From contig NZ_JABKDD010000003.1 in the NCBI RefSeq assembly GCF_013623905.1, forward strand, positions 124,001 to 188,000: a stretch of 64,000 nucleotides of DNA. The letters run 5' to 3'. The DNA is from Brevibacterium sediminis (GTDB lineage Bacteria; Actinomycetota; Actinomycetes; Actinomycetales; Brevibacteriaceae). How positions within the stretch are numbered: position 1 is the stretch's first letter; each line of letters begins with the position of its first letter. A program made the position numbers and the translations under genes. Shown here one piece after another: positions 28,462-38,074 of the stretch. The notes below the pieces were generated by a model. It worked only from the letters and a program-made list of their open reading frames with translations, did not search any database and had not been told where the DNA came from.

Positions 28462-29874
28462 ATGACCACACCGACGAGCACCGAGATCCCGTTCCTCGAG
28501 CTCCACGAAGTCTCGACACTCATCCGAACCAGGCAGCTGTCCTCGCGTGAGGTCACCGAAGCGATGCTCGAACGCATCGATAGCCTCGAGCCCCGACTGC
28601 AGGCCTTCGCCACGGTCATGGCCGAATCGGCCCTCGCCGAGGCCGACCGCGCCGATTCCCTCCTGTCCCGCGGCAACTGGCTCGGCGATCTGCACGGTGT
28701 CCCCGTGGCGGCGAAGGATCTTGCGAACACTCACGATGCACCGACCGGTGCGGGCACCACGATCCATGCGGACTTCCGCCCAGATTTCGATGCCACCGTC
28801 GTCGCTCGACTGCGAACCGCCGGAGCCGTCGTCCTCGGCAAACTGCGGCTGACCGAGGGAGCGTTCACCGGTCACCATCCCGACCTGCCGACCCCGGTCA
28901 ACCCGTGGGATGCCGACACCTGGTCGGGAGTCTCCTCCTCAGGGTCAGGTGTGGCCACTGCGGCCGGACTCTGCTTCGCCTCGCTCGGCTCGGACACCGG
29001 CGGATCGATCCGCCTTCCGTCCTCGGCCAATGGCGTCACGGGACTCAAACCGACCTGGGGCCGAGTCTCCCGCCACGGCATCTTCGCACTCGCTCCCAGC
29101 CTCGACCACATCGGGCCGATGACCCGCAGCTCCCGTGATACCGCGATCGTGCTGCGGGCCATCGCCGGCCACGATCCGGCCGATCCCACCTCGTCGCTCG
29201 AATCGGTACCGGACTACCCCAATACGCTGCGCGTCGACGAAGCCCCGGTCGTCGGTTTCGACCGCAAGCTGGCCGAAGAGCACTTCGACGCCGCGACGAA
29301 TGCGATGCTCGAAGACACCATCGAAACGGTGACCGGCCTGGGCTGGCGGGTGCTCGAGGTCGAAACTCCCGGTTTTGAGGCCGCGGCCAAGGAATGGACG
29401 GCTCTGTGCGGGATCGAGACCGCCGGTGTCCACGCGGCGACGTATCCGGCCCGGGCGGACGAATACGGCCCCGACCTGTCCGGCCTCATCGAGATCGGGC
29501 GCGGACTCTCCGCCATCGACTATCACCGGCTGCTCGAATCGCGGAGAGACTTCACCGGCCGTATGCGCACTCTCATGGCCGATATCGATCTGCTCCTGCT
29601 GCCGGGAATCGGCGTCGGCTCACCGACGATCGCGCAGATGGCGAACCTGGGTTCCGACCAGAAGCTGTTCGCTGCGGTGACCATACCGACGGCACCGATC
29701 GACAACTGCGGAATGCCCTCGATCACTCTGCCCGCAGGGTTCACCGAACGGGGCACTCCCCTGGCAGCCCAGTTCGTCGGCGGTGACTTCACCGAACCCC
29801 TGGTTCTCGCCGCCGGTCACGCCTTCCAGCAGGTCACGGACTTCCACACCCGCCACCCGGAGATCACCGGATGA
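28462..29874 (+). CDS. Amidase-signature family hydrolase
   Basis: About 470 aa. The Ser-cisSer-Lys triad motifs are present: Lys in PVAAKDLANTH, cis-Ser in GVSSSGSG, and the nucleophile Ser in GSDTGGSIRLPSS. The ATG at 28462 (or 28459) follows AGGGAGG; the ATG at 28447 lies upstream of that ribosome site. No gatB or gatC is near and the protein is not GatA-like overall, so it probably hydrolyses a small amide. It sits directly before an AraC-type regulator on the same strand. Confidence 0.87.
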   Translation: MTTPTSTEIPFLELHEVSTLIRTRQLSSREVTEAMLERIDSLEPRLQAFATVMAESALAEADRADSLLSRGNWLGDLHGVPVAAKDLANTHDAPTGAGTTIHADFRPDFDATVVARLRTAGAVVLGKLRLTEGAFTGHHPDLPTPVNPWDADTWSGVSSSGSGVATAAGLCFASLGSDTGGSIRLPSSANGVTGLKPTWGRVSRHGIFALAPSLDHIGPMTRSSRDTAIVLRAIAGHDPADPTSSLESVPDYPNTLRVDEAPVVGFDRKLAEEHFDAATNAMLEDTIETVTGLGWRVLEVETPGFEAAAKEWTALCGIETAGVHAATYPARADEYGPDLSGLIEIGRGLSAIDYHRLLESRRDFTGRMRTLMADIDLLLLPGIGVGSPTIAQMANLGSDQKLFAAVTIPTAPIDNCGMPSITLPAGFTERGTPLAAQFVGGDFTEPLVLAAGHAFQQVTDFHTRHPEITG

Positions 29875-29896
29875 GGAGTCCGCGTATCCTGAATCA

Positions 29897-30736
29897 GTGA
29901 CCTCCACGATCAAACAGTTTGACTCCCGAACCACGGCCTCGGGCCGCGTGGCCGAACGCCACCTGCCCAGCTATTCAGCGGGACAGGTGTGTCTGCCGAT
30001 GCAGATCCTCGGTTCCGCGGAGACCATGGAGCACGAAACCTACTGGTCCGAACACTCCCACCCCACACATGAGCTCCTGTGGCGAGACGATGGCGTGGGG
30101 ACGGTGACGATCGGCACCCGAACCTGGACGATCACGCCGCCTCTGGGGATGTGGATCCCTGCCGGGATTCCGCACTCCGGGTGGACTCCCGCCGGAGTGG
30201 TCGTCAAAGCAGCACAATTCGATGTCGACGAGCCACCGCTGGGCAATGCGCCGACCACCGTGAGCATCCACCCGCTGCTGCGCCTTCTGCTCTCACGGCT
30301 GCAGACCCTCGAACCCCGAACCGATTCCTATGCGCTGACCGAGGCGATGATCCTCGATGTCCTGTCCCCCGCAGAGCACGAGGTCCTCGTCCACCGACCG
30401 ACCGCCGAGCTGCTGACCCCGATCGTCGAGACCGTGTTCAATGACCCCAGCGATCCGACGACTCTTCAGGAATGGGCGACGCGCCTGGGAGCCAGTCCGC
30501 GCACCATCACCCGCGCCTTCACCGCGGAGACCGGCTTGGGTTTCAACCGATGGGTGACGACGGCCCGCATCCACTGCGCGATCACCCTGATCGGACTCGG
30601 CTGCGAGATCCCTGATGCCGCTGCCGACGTGGGTTATGCCTCGGCGAGCGCATTCACCACAGCGTGCCGACGGATCACAGGGACGACACCGGCGAATCTC
30701 CGAGCAGAGACTTCATCGTCACATTTGTCCGTTTGA
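29897..30736 (+). CDS. AraC-family transcriptional regulator with cupin domain
   Basis: A 279-aa protein. The N-terminal cupin ligand domain (SEHSHPTHELLWRDDG, PPLGMWIPAGIPHSGW) has the metal/ligand His pattern. The C-terminal AraC HTH pair starts at LQEWATRLGASPRTITRAFTAETGLGFNRWV and ends DAAADVGYASASAFTTACRRITGTTPANLR. The start is GTG at 29897, 22 nt after the amidase stop. It could control the amidase or the iron-uptake operon behind it; AraC regulators often do the latter in siderophore loci. Confidence 0.87.
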   Translation: MTSTIKQFDSRTTASGRVAERHLPSYSAGQVCLPMQILGSAETMEHETYWSEHSHPTHELLWRDDGVGTVTIGTRTWTITPPLGMWIPAGIPHSGWTPAGVVVKAAQFDVDEPPLGNAPTTVSIHPLLRLLLSRLQTLEPRTDSYALTEAMILDVLSPAEHEVLVHRPTAELLTPIVETVFNDPSDPTTLQEWATRLGASPRTITRAFTAETGLGFNRWVTTARIHCAITLIGLGCEIPDAAADVGYASASAFTTACRRITGTTPANLRAETSSSHLSV

Positions 30737-30793
30737 CGCAACCGAGTGTCACAATTGCTCGATTGCGCCGAACCGCCTCCTCGGATACTTTGA

Positions 30794-30827
30794 TTAGGCA
30801 CACCTATGTATTGATTAGGCAAACCTA
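30794..30827. promoter_or_regulatory. Two tandem DtxR/IdeR-type iron boxes
   Basis: TTAGGCACACCTA (30794-30806) and TTAGGCAAACCTA (30815-30827) repeat at a 21-bp period, two helical turns, 49 bp before the siderophore-binding-protein start. They match the core of the DtxR/IdeR operator (TTAGGTTAGSCTAACCTAA), so iron-dependent repression is expected. Confidence 0.85.
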
Positions 30828-30875
30828 CTTCCCGGCCTTTCCGGGTGTGCCCCACACACCTTTCGAAAGGAAGAA

Positions 30876-31904
30876 ATGAACCGCCCATCCCGTGCCTTCG
30901 CTCTGCCTGTGGCCATTTCGGCAGCACTCGTGCTCTCCGCCTGTTCATCCTCCGGGACCTCCGCTGATGCCGAAGCCGGTGACGGTGACTGGGCGCCTGT
31001 GACCATCGAACACGCCCTCGGCACGACGAAGATCGAGTCGAAGCCCGAACGGGTCGCCACCGTCAACTGGGCCAACCATGAAGTGCCCCTGGCACTCGGC
31101 GTCGTGCCTGTCGGTATGGCCAGCGCCGACTTCGGTGATGATGACGGCAACGGCGTTCTCCCCTGGGTCGAAGACAAGCTCGACGAGCTCGACGCGGAGA
31201 CGCCGACCCTGTTCGACGAGACCGACGGCATCGACTTCGAAGCCGTCGCGGACACCCAGCCCGACGTCATCCTCGCCGGATATTCCGGTCTGAGCCAGGA
31301 AGACTACGACACGTTGTCAGAGATCGCACCGGTCGTCGCCTACCCGGAGACCGCATGGGGCACACCATGGCGAGAGATGATCGAGATCAACAGTGAAGCG
31401 ATCGGTATGAAGAACGAGGGTGAGGAACTCATCGCCGACCTCGAGTCGGAGATCGACTCAGCAGTCTCCGAGCATCCGGCGATCAAGGACAAATCGACGA
31501 TGTTCCTCACTCACGTCGATCCATCCGATCTGTCAGAGGTCAACTTCTACACCACGCACGACACCCGTGCGATGTTCTTCGAGGATCTAGGCATGAAGGC
31601 TCCCGCCAGCATCGCGAAGGCCTCGGAGGAGACCGACCAGTTCTCCTCGCAGGTCAGCGCCGAACAAGCCGATGTCTTCGATGACGTCGACATCATCGTC
31701 ACCTACGGCGACGACAAGCTCGTCAAGACCTTGGAAGATGATGAGCTTCTGTCCCAGATGCCTGCGGTGAAGAACGATGCGATCGTCAACCTGCCCGGCG
31801 ACCAGCCCTTGGGCACCGCCGCCAACCCGACTCCGCTGTCGATCTCGTACATCCTCGACGACTACCTCGACGAGCTCGACGAGGCCGCCTCGAATCAGAA
31901 ATAG
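30876..31904 (+). CDS. Iron-siderophore ABC transporter substrate-binding lipoprotein
   Basis: A 342-aa FecB/FepB-type (TroA-superfamily, PF01497) lipoprotein with lipobox LSAC. Domain landmarks are VTIEHALGTTKIESKPERVATVNWANHEVPLALGV and PDVILAGYSGLSQEDYDTLSEIAPVVAYP. AAAGGAAG precedes the ATG. It is the first gene of a complete uptake operon under two iron boxes. Confidence 0.92.
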   Translation: MNRPSRAFALPVAISAALVLSACSSSGTSADAEAGDGDWAPVTIEHALGTTKIESKPERVATVNWANHEVPLALGVVPVGMASADFGDDDGNGVLPWVEDKLDELDAETPTLFDETDGIDFEAVADTQPDVILAGYSGLSQEDYDTLSEIAPVVAYPETAWGTPWREMIEINSEAIGMKNEGEELIADLESEIDSAVSEHPAIKDKSTMFLTHVDPSDLSEVNFYTTHDTRAMFFEDLGMKAPASIAKASEETDQFSSQVSAEQADVFDDVDIIVTYGDDKLVKTLEDDELLSQMPAVKNDAIVNLPGDQPLGTAANPTPLSISYILDDYLDELDEAASNQK

Positions 31905-31916
31905 GCCGCCATCTCG

Positions 31917-32957
31917 ATGACAGCCACGTCGACTGCAGTGTCGACCGCCGCCAGGCTGCGGCGGTCGACTCGCGTCCGCTTCCTGTGGATGCTCACCGCG
32001 CTCGCACTCGTCGTCGTCCTCATGATCGCCTCGACGATGATCGGCTCCCGCAATGTCGGCCTCGAAGACGTGTGGGCCGCCTACGGCGGATCGGCGACCG
32101 GCTTCGACCAGGCTGCGGTGGCCAAGCGCATACCTCGCACCCTGCTCGCCGTCTGCGTCGGCGCGGCTCTCGGCGTCTCCGGAGCCGTCATGCAGGGTGT
32201 GACACGCAATCCTCTGGCCGACCCTGGCATCCTCGGCGTCAATACCGGGGCGTCCTTGGCCGTGGTCATCGGCATCGCCTTCTTCGGCCTATCCAGTGCT
32301 GAGGGCTATATCTGGTTCGCCATCGCCGGTGCGGCGGTCACCGCTGTGTTCGTCTACGCCATCGGGTCCCTCGGTCGGCAGGGGGCGACACCGCTCAAGC
32401 TCGCTCTGGCCGGAGCCGCCACCGCAGCGGCCCTGTCCTCTTTCATCTCCGCAGTAGTCCTCCCTCGCGGTGACATCTCCGATCTCGCACGGGATTGGCA
32501 GATCGGTGGGGTCGGCGGAGTCACCATGGATTCCGTCCTGCTCATCGTGCCCTTCCTCATCGGCGGCTTCTTCGTCAGCGTCTGGTGTGGTCCGGGGCTC
32601 AACGCTCTCGCCCTCGGCGACGAGCTCGCGGCGGGTCTCGGTCAGCATGTGGGACTCACCCGAGCCCTGTCCGCGGCCGGGGCCGTCGTCCTCTGCGGAG
32701 CCGCCACCGCCGTGGCCGGACCCATCGGCTTCCTCGGACTCGTCATCCCCCATGCCTGCCGACTGCTCATCGGCCTCGACCACCGGTGGCTGCTCCCGTT
32801 CTCGGCAGTCACCGGCGCCGGGCTGCTGACTGCCTCCGACATCCTCGGACGCATCGTCGCCCGACCGGCCGAACTTGACGTCGGCATCCTCACCGCGCTC
32901 ATCGGCGCTCCGTTCTTCATCGCCATCGTCCGCCGGCAGAAGGTCCGATCCCTGTGA
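31917..32957 (+). CDS. Iron-siderophore ABC transporter permease (FecCD family)
   Basis: A 346-aa BtuC/FecCD permease with about nine to ten membrane helices. Motifs are GAALGVSGAVMQGVTRNPLADPGILGVNTGAS and GPIGFLGLVIPHACRLLIG. It starts 12 nt after the binding-protein gene and overlaps the second permease by 4 nt. Confidence 0.92.
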   Translation: MTATSTAVSTAARLRRSTRVRFLWMLTALALVVVLMIASTMIGSRNVGLEDVWAAYGGSATGFDQAAVAKRIPRTLLAVCVGAALGVSGAVMQGVTRNPLADPGILGVNTGASLAVVIGIAFFGLSSAEGYIWFAIAGAAVTAVFVYAIGSLGRQGATPLKLALAGAATAAALSSFISAVVLPRGDISDLARDWQIGGVGGVTMDSVLLIVPFLIGGFFVSVWCGPGLNALALGDELAAGLGQHVGLTRALSAAGAVVLCGAATAVAGPIGFLGLVIPHACRLLIGLDHRWLLPFSAVTGAGLLTASDILGRIVARPAELDVGILTALIGAPFFIAIVRRQKVRSL

Positions 32958-34000
32958 GTATCACACCACTGACCCCCACTGCCGAGGCGGTCGTCAGCCT
33001 GCGCAGGGCGCGGTCGAGGCACTGGACGAGCATCGTCGTGATCCTTTCCGTGCTCATCGTCGCGACCTTCCTGGCCAGCCTCATGGTCGGGCAGACTTTC
33101 TATTCCTTCGACACGGTCGTCCGTGTCATCGCCGGCGAACAGGTCCCCGGGGCGTCTTTCACCGTCGGCCGTCTCCGTCTGCCCCGTGCCGTGATGGCGC
33201 TGGCCGTGGGGCTGAGCTTCGGACTCGGCGGGGTCACGTTCCAGACGATGCTGCGCAATCCCCTGGCCAGTCCCGACATCATCGGCATCAGCTCGGGAGC
33301 ATCGGCGGCCGCGGTGTTCGCAATCATCACCCTCGGCCTCGGCACCACCGGCGTCTCGATCTTCGCCATCGTCGCCGGCCTCGCGGTGGCGCTGCTCATC
33401 TATCTGCTCGCATATAAGAACGGGGCCGCGGGAATCCGCCTCATACTCGTCGGCATCGGCATCTCCTCGATGCTGACGGCCCTGATCAATTGGGAGCTGA
33501 CGCGGGCGTCCCAATGGGACCTCCAAGAGGCGCTGCGCTGGTTGGCCGGCAGCCTCAACGGTGCGAACTGGGAGTCCGTGATTCCGGTGCTCATCGCGCT
33601 CGTCATCCTGGCCCCGCTGCTCCTCGGCCAGTCGAAGAACCTCTCGATCACGCAGCTCGGCGACGACACCGCCGAGGCTCTCGGCGTGCGTGTGTCCCGC
33701 ACCCGTCTCCTCGTCATCGTCACCGCCGTCGGACTCATCGCCTTCGCCACCGCTGCGGCCGGCCCGGTGGCCTTCGTCGCCTTCCTCTCCGGACCGATCG
33801 CCGCCCGACTCATCGGGCCGGGTTCCTCACTCCTCATACCGGCGGGACTCGTCGGGGCACTCCTCGTTCTCGTCGCCGATCTCATCGGTCAGTTCGCCCT
33901 CGGCACTCGGTACCCGGTCGGTGTCATCACCGGTGTTCTCGGCGCCCCGTACCTCATCTACCTCATCATCAGAATCAATCGTTCGGGAGGTTCCCTGTGA
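32954..34000 (+). CDS. Iron-siderophore ABC transporter permease (FecCD family)
   Basis: A 348-aa paralogue of the preceding permease, beginning with GTG inside its stop codon. Motifs are GLSFGLGGVTFQTMLRNPLASPDIIGISSGAS and GPVAFVAFLSGPIAARLIG. The two permeases probably form a heterodimer, as in FepDG. It overlaps the ATPase gene by 4 nt. Confidence 0.92.
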   Translation: MSITPLTPTAEAVVSLRRARSRHWTSIVVILSVLIVATFLASLMVGQTFYSFDTVVRVIAGEQVPGASFTVGRLRLPRAVMALAVGLSFGLGGVTFQTMLRNPLASPDIIGISSGASAAAVFAIITLGLGTTGVSIFAIVAGLAVALLIYLLAYKNGAAGIRLILVGIGISSMLTALINWELTRASQWDLQEALRWLAGSLNGANWESVIPVLIALVILAPLLLGQSKNLSITQLGDDTAEALGVRVSRTRLLVIVTAVGLIAFATAAAGPVAFVAFLSGPIAARLIGPGSSLLIPAGLVGALLVLVADLIGQFALGTRYPVGVITGVLGAPYLIYLIIRINRSGGSL

Positions 34001-34800
34001 CCACGGACCATTCGCTTGCGGCCGAGGGTCTGCATCTGTCCTACGGGGACGCCGATATCATCTCCGGCCTCAGCCTCGCCCTGCCGTCCGGGGACATCAC
34101 GGGCATCGTCGGGGCCAATGCCTGCGGCAAGTCCACGCTGCTGAAATCGATGTCTCGGCTGCTGACCCCGCGTGCGGGGCAGGTTGTCCTCGACGGTCGG
34201 CAGGTGCATGCGATGCCGGCGAAGCAGCTCGCCCGCATCCTCGGCCTGCTCCCTCAGACTCCGATCGCTCCGGAGGGCATCACGGTTGCCGACCTCGTCG
34301 GACGAGGTCGCCATCCGCATCAGGGAGCTTTCTCCCGCTGGAGTGCCGCCGACGACCTCGCTGTCGCCGAGGCCCTGGACACCACCGGCACCGCGGAGCT
34401 CGCCGACCGGCCCGTGGACGAGCTCTCCGGAGGTCAGCGACAGCGTGTGTGGATCGCGATGGCCCTTGCCCAGCAGACCGACATCCTGCTCCTCGACGAA
34501 CCGACGACTTTCCTCGACGTCAACCATCAGGTCGAAGTCCTCGATCTGCTCACCGAGCTCAATCAGCGCTCCGGAGTGACGATCGTCATGGTCCTCCACG
34601 ACCTCAACCTCGCCGCCCGCTACTGCGATCGGCTCGTCATGCTCTCGGGCGGCACCATCCATGCCCAGGGCACGCCTGCCGAGGTTCTCACCGAGGACAA
34701 CGTCCATCATGTCTTCGGACTGGAGAACCGGATCATCGAGGACCCCGTGTCCGGTCAGCCGCTCATGCTCCCGATCGGGCGTCACCGCACGCTGGGCTGA
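33997..34800 (+). CDS. Iron-siderophore ABC transporter ATP-binding protein
   Basis: A 267-aa FepC-type ATPase. Walker A is GANACGKST, signature LSGGQRQRV, Walker B ILLLDEPTTFLD, switch MVLHDLN. GTG at 33997 has GGGAGG 7 nt ahead and overlaps the permease stop. It closes the four-gene uptake operon, convergent with the AlkD-like gene. Confidence 0.93.
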   Translation: MTTDHSLAAEGLHLSYGDADIISGLSLALPSGDITGIVGANACGKSTLLKSMSRLLTPRAGQVVLDGRQVHAMPAKQLARILGLLPQTPIAPEGITVADLVGRGRHPHQGAFSRWSAADDLAVAEALDTTGTAELADRPVDELSGGQRQRVWIAMALAQQTDILLLDEPTTFLDVNHQVEVLDLLTELNQRSGVTIVMVLHDLNLAARYCDRLVMLSGGTIHAQGTPAEVLTEDNVHHVFGLENRIIEDPVSGQPLMLPIGRHRTLG

Positions 34801-34812
34801 CTCGCCGACGGC

Positions 34813-35481
34813 TCAGTCCGCTGACTTCCGAGCCACCATCTCCGTGATCCAGGTCGGGGCGAAGGGCGAGGTGCAGCCGGGCGAGGTCGGGTAGTCGCGG
34901 AGAACGCCGAGGCGCTCACCGATGTCGATGGCACGTTTCCGCAGGCCCGGGTTCTCGATGCCGATATAGGACAACGTCTCGTTCATCGCCCACTGCAGGC
35001 GCTCGGGGGCATCGGCCATCTCGGCCTCGATCACGTCCAGCAGACCGGTCAAGTCGAGGCCTTCGGGTTTCCGGTTCACCCGTTCGCTCGTCAGCGCCCA
35101 CCCGGCGGAGGCGACCACGGGATCCGGATCGTCCATCCACGACCGGCGCAGCGCCTCGGCGTTGGGTGATTTCTTGACGATATAGCTGACCAGCCAACCG
35201 TGGACCTTCGGGACACGGGAGTCACGCAGCATCTCATCGAGCTGTGCTTCGCTCCAGGCCTTCGGACGCATGATTAGGGTCGCGACGAGGCGGGCCGCAG
35301 TGTCACCGGAGTCCCACAGTTCGGCGGCGAGTTCATCGTTCTTCTTCAGGTCCTTCGCCACGGCGCGCAGCTTCGTCAGGTTGACCGCGTGGTCGTCGCC
35401 GTGGCGGGCGTTGACGGCGCGGATCTTCCCGTCCTCGAGCGAGGCCAGGGTGGCGAGCACCTCGGTGCTGGTGGTCATCAT
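34813..35481 (-). CDS. DNA alkylation repair-like HEAT-repeat protein (AlkD-like)
   Basis: A 222-aa alpha-helical protein resembling the COG4912 AlkC/AlkD group (LWDSGDTAARLVATLIMRPKAWSEAQLDEMLRD, WLVSYIVKKSPNAEALRRSWMDDPDPVVASAGWAL). Glycosylase activity on alkylated bases is family inference, since the catalytic Trp/Asp positions cannot be aligned with confidence by eye. An ATG at 35478 is an equal alternative start. Monocistronic. Confidence 0.75.
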   Translation of the reverse strand: MMTTSTEVLATLASLEDGKIRAVNARHGDDHAVNLTKLRAVAKDLKKNDELAAELWDSGDTAARLVATLIMRPKAWSEAQLDEMLRDSRVPKVHGWLVSYIVKKSPNAEALRRSWMDDPDPVVASAGWALTSERVNRKPEGLDLTGLLDVIEAEMADAPERLQWAMNETLSYIGIENPGLRKRAIDIGERLGVLRDYPTSPGCTSPFAPTWITEMVARKSAD

Positions 35482-35583
35482 GTGCTCCCGGTTCGGTTCA
35501 GCGTTAGGGCAGTGCGGATGAGTTGAGGTGAGCCGATGATATCCGACGCACAGGCGGCGTGGCAGAAGTTCTGGCAGCCGAGG

Positions 35584-36711
35584 TCAGTCGTCGTCATCGG
35601 CGTGCGGTGAGGCATCGATTTCAGCGCGCGTCCTCTTCACACTGCTGAACCCGACGATGACGACGAGCATGCCGACGACGGCGCCGATGACGGTTTCGAT
35701 GGCGCGGGAGGCCAGCAGCTCCGGAACCGGGTGCGGGCTGCCGATCTGGGTCATGAGCAGTGCCAACGGGGTGATGAAGAGCAGAGCCACCGAGTAGTTG
35801 CGCAGCACGAAGATCTCGGCGAGGAACTGCAGCAGGATCACCCACACCACCAGCTGCCACGCCTCGGTGGGGAACGACAGCAGGAACGCTGTGACGATCA
35901 CGCCCAGCAGGGTTCCGACCACCCGGTGGACGCCGCGCTTGAGACGGGCCGAACGACCGGGCGGAGTGATCGGTGCGACCGCTGCGACCATCGCCCAATA
36001 GCTGTGTGACAGAAGCGGGAGCACATCGATGAGCAGGGTGCCGAGAACTCCGGCGATGAACGGGGCGATCGTGAATCGGGCGGCGTGGGCTGCCAGATCA
36101 GCCTTGCCCACCGGCGACAGCCCGACCCGCACATAAGTCTCCTTCTCCGGAGGCATGCGTTCGCCGGCATAATGGGCGAGCGCTCCGAGACCGATGCACA
36201 CCAGCGCCGAGGCAGCCGCCACACCCATTGCCACCGGCACCGATGCGCCGCCCGGAATGGATCCGACGGCTCCCGTGGCGAAGATGAAGAAGATCGACCC
36301 GCCGGGCTTGAGCCGGAAGCGCAGGGCGATGGCCGCACCCGCACCGGACACGAGTGAGGTGATGACGACGAGCACCCAGACCGAAGCTCCGAGGCTGCTG
36401 AGCAGGGCGCCGATGCCCACGCAGACGACGAGGACGGCGGCAGCGATCGACTGGCGTCTGGTCCGCGATCGTGGGGACTCGAAGCGCGCGTAGATGCCGG
36501 TGAAGGCGCCGAAGGCGGCATAGACGGCGAGGTCGAGGCGGTCGATTCCGAGCAGCACGAGAAGCGGGATGGCGACTCCCAGGGCGATGCGGAACGCGGG
36601 AATATGGTCGCGTTCGCCCGGTGGGATGCGGAAGAACTCCTGCAGGTGGCTCAAACGGGTTCGGCCTCTTTCGACATCGGGAACGGACCCCGGTGACGGG
36701 ATCGCTGACAT
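35584..36711 (-). CDS. FUSC-family membrane transporter
   Basis: About 375 aa with around ten to eleven hydrophobic helices in two halves and the FUSC motif YWAMVAAVAPITPPGRSARLKRGVHRVVGTLLGV. This family includes aromatic-acid exporters. The ATG at 36711 (MSAIPSPGSV) is favoured; longer in-frame starts at 36753 and 36792 would add a hydrophilic extension without an obvious ribosome site. The substrate is unknown. Confidence 0.8.
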   Translation of the reverse strand: MSAIPSPGSVPDVERGRTRLSHLQEFFRIPPGERDHIPAFRIALGVAIPLLVLLGIDRLDLAVYAAFGAFTGIYARFESPRSRTRRQSIAAAVLVVCVGIGALLSSLGASVWVLVVITSLVSGAGAAIALRFRLKPGGSIFFIFATGAVGSIPGGASVPVAMGVAAASALVCIGLGALAHYAGERMPPEKETYVRVGLSPVGKADLAAHAARFTIAPFIAGVLGTLLIDVLPLLSHSYWAMVAAVAPITPPGRSARLKRGVHRVVGTLLGVIVTAFLLSFPTEAWQLVVWVILLQFLAEIFVLRNYSVALLFITPLALLMTQIGSPHPVPELLASRAIETVIGAVVGMLVVIVGFSSVKRTRAEIDASPHADDDD

Positions 36712-36793
36712 GGGTTGGTGAGCTGAGTGCTCCCTTCGATCGTAGTCCGCCATCGGTGCTGACGAATGTCTTCTGCCGACAGGAGTGATCAAC

Positions 36794-36819
36794 CTCGCTC
36801 GCCGAGGCGGCCGAGCGAG
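36794..36819 (-). terminator. Terminator of the sigma-factor gene
   Basis: Stem CTCGCTCG / CGAGCGAG with an inner GCCG/CGGC extension, beginning 32 nt after the sigma gene stop on the minus strand. It also contains one copy of the skewed 12-mer GCCGAGGCGGCC (36801-36812). Confidence 0.65.
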
Positions 36820-36850
36820 ACCGTAATCACCGCCGTCACGGTCACCTCGG

Positions 36851-38050
36851 TCACGGTCGGTGGCCCTGCCCCGACCGTGCGCGTGCCGCCTGCCGGTTGA
36901 GATGGTCGCGTTCGGCGAGGTTGCCGGCCCGTTCGGCGGCCCGCGCGTAGAGCTCGGCGGCCCGCTGTGACTCCCCTGCGCGTTCGCGCAGGTGCGCTTC
37001 GACGGCGAAGTAGCGCGGCAGGCTCTCGTCCAGTCCCCGCAGTTCGGTCAGGCCCGCCCCTGGGCCGTCGGCTTCCCCGACGGCCACGGCACGGTTGAGT
37101 CGCACGATCGGGGTATCTCGCAGGGCCAGCAGCTCGTCGTACCACTGAACGATCTGCACCCAGTCGGTGTCCTCGACCGTCTGCGCATCGGCGTGGAGTG
37201 CCGCGATGGCAGCCTGTGCCTGATATTGGCCGAGTTCATCCCGACCAAGGGCTGCCTGCAGGATCTCGATGCCCTCAATGATGAGCCGTCGATCCCACAG
37301 GGTGCGGTCCTGATCGGCCAGGGCGATGAGTCGTCCGTCTGGACCGAAACGGGCCTCGCGGCGGGCGTGGTGGAGGAGCATCAGGGCGAGCAGTCCGTCC
37401 ACCTCGGCGGAGTCGATCATCGCCCGCAGGCCGCGGGTCAGTCGGATCGCCTCGGCGACGAGGTCGACCTCGCCCGAGTGCCCTTCGTTGAACACGAGGT
37501 AGAGGGTGGTGAGCACTGCGGACAGATCGCCGGGTCGGTTGAGTCGGGAGCCTGCGATCGTCGATTTGGCGCGGCTGATGCGCTGGGCCATCGTCGACTC
37601 GGGCACCATATAGGCCTCGGCGATCTGCTTCGTCGTCAGTCCGCCCACCGCCCGCAGGGTCAGTGCCACCGCCGAGGCGGGGCTGAGGTCGGGATGGGCG
37701 CAGAGGATGTAGAGGTCGAGGGTGTCATCGGCGTTCGGGACGCCGTCGGTTCCGGGTTCGGCCGAGGTTCCGGGCTCGGCGAGCGTGGCGGCCATGACCC
37801 GTTCCTCGCGTTTCATCCGCGATCCTTCAGATCGCACGATGTCGAGGAACTTCCGCCACGCCACCGTCACGAGCCAGCCCCGCCGGTCACGGGGCAGGTC
37901 GGCCGGCCACGATCGCAGGGCTTCGATGAGCGCGTCCTGAACGGCATCCTCGGCGGTCGCGAAGTCTGCTCCACGACTGACGAGGATGCCGATCACGGCG
38001 GGGACGAGCTCACGCAACTCCGCCTCGGCGAGGGGATCCGGATCGATCAT
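36851..38050 (-). CDS. ECF42-type sigma factor with C-terminal extension
   Basis: A 399-aa extracytoplasmic-function sigma factor. Region 2 reads FATAEDAVQDALIEALRSWP, with VAWRKFLDIVRSE. Region 4 reads LTTKQIAEAYMVPESTMAQRISRAK. About 200 further residues of helical, TPR-like sequence (ERAGESQRAAELYARAAERAG at the end) follow, the hallmark of ECF42. It lies 24 nt behind a DGPF/YCII protein gene, the known partner of ECF42 factors. Known members lack an anti-sigma factor and use the extension for control. Confidence 0.9.
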   Translation of the reverse strand: MIDPDPLAEAELRELVPAVIGILVSRGADFATAEDAVQDALIEALRSWPADLPRDRRGWLVTVAWRKFLDIVRSEGSRMKREERVMAATLAEPGTSAEPGTDGVPNADDTLDLYILCAHPDLSPASAVALTLRAVGGLTTKQIAEAYMVPESTMAQRISRAKSTIAGSRLNRPGDLSAVLTTLYLVFNEGHSGEVDLVAEAIRLTRGLRAMIDSAEVDGLLALMLLHHARREARFGPDGRLIALADQDRTLWDRRLIIEGIEILQAALGRDELGQYQAQAAIAALHADAQTVEDTDWVQIVQWYDELLALRDTPIVRLNRAVAVGEADGPGAGLTELRGLDESLPRYFAVEAHLRERAGESQRAAELYARAAERAGNLAERDHLNRQAARARSGQGHRP

Positions 38051-38074
38051 CGCGGACTCCGTTCGCGTCCCTGA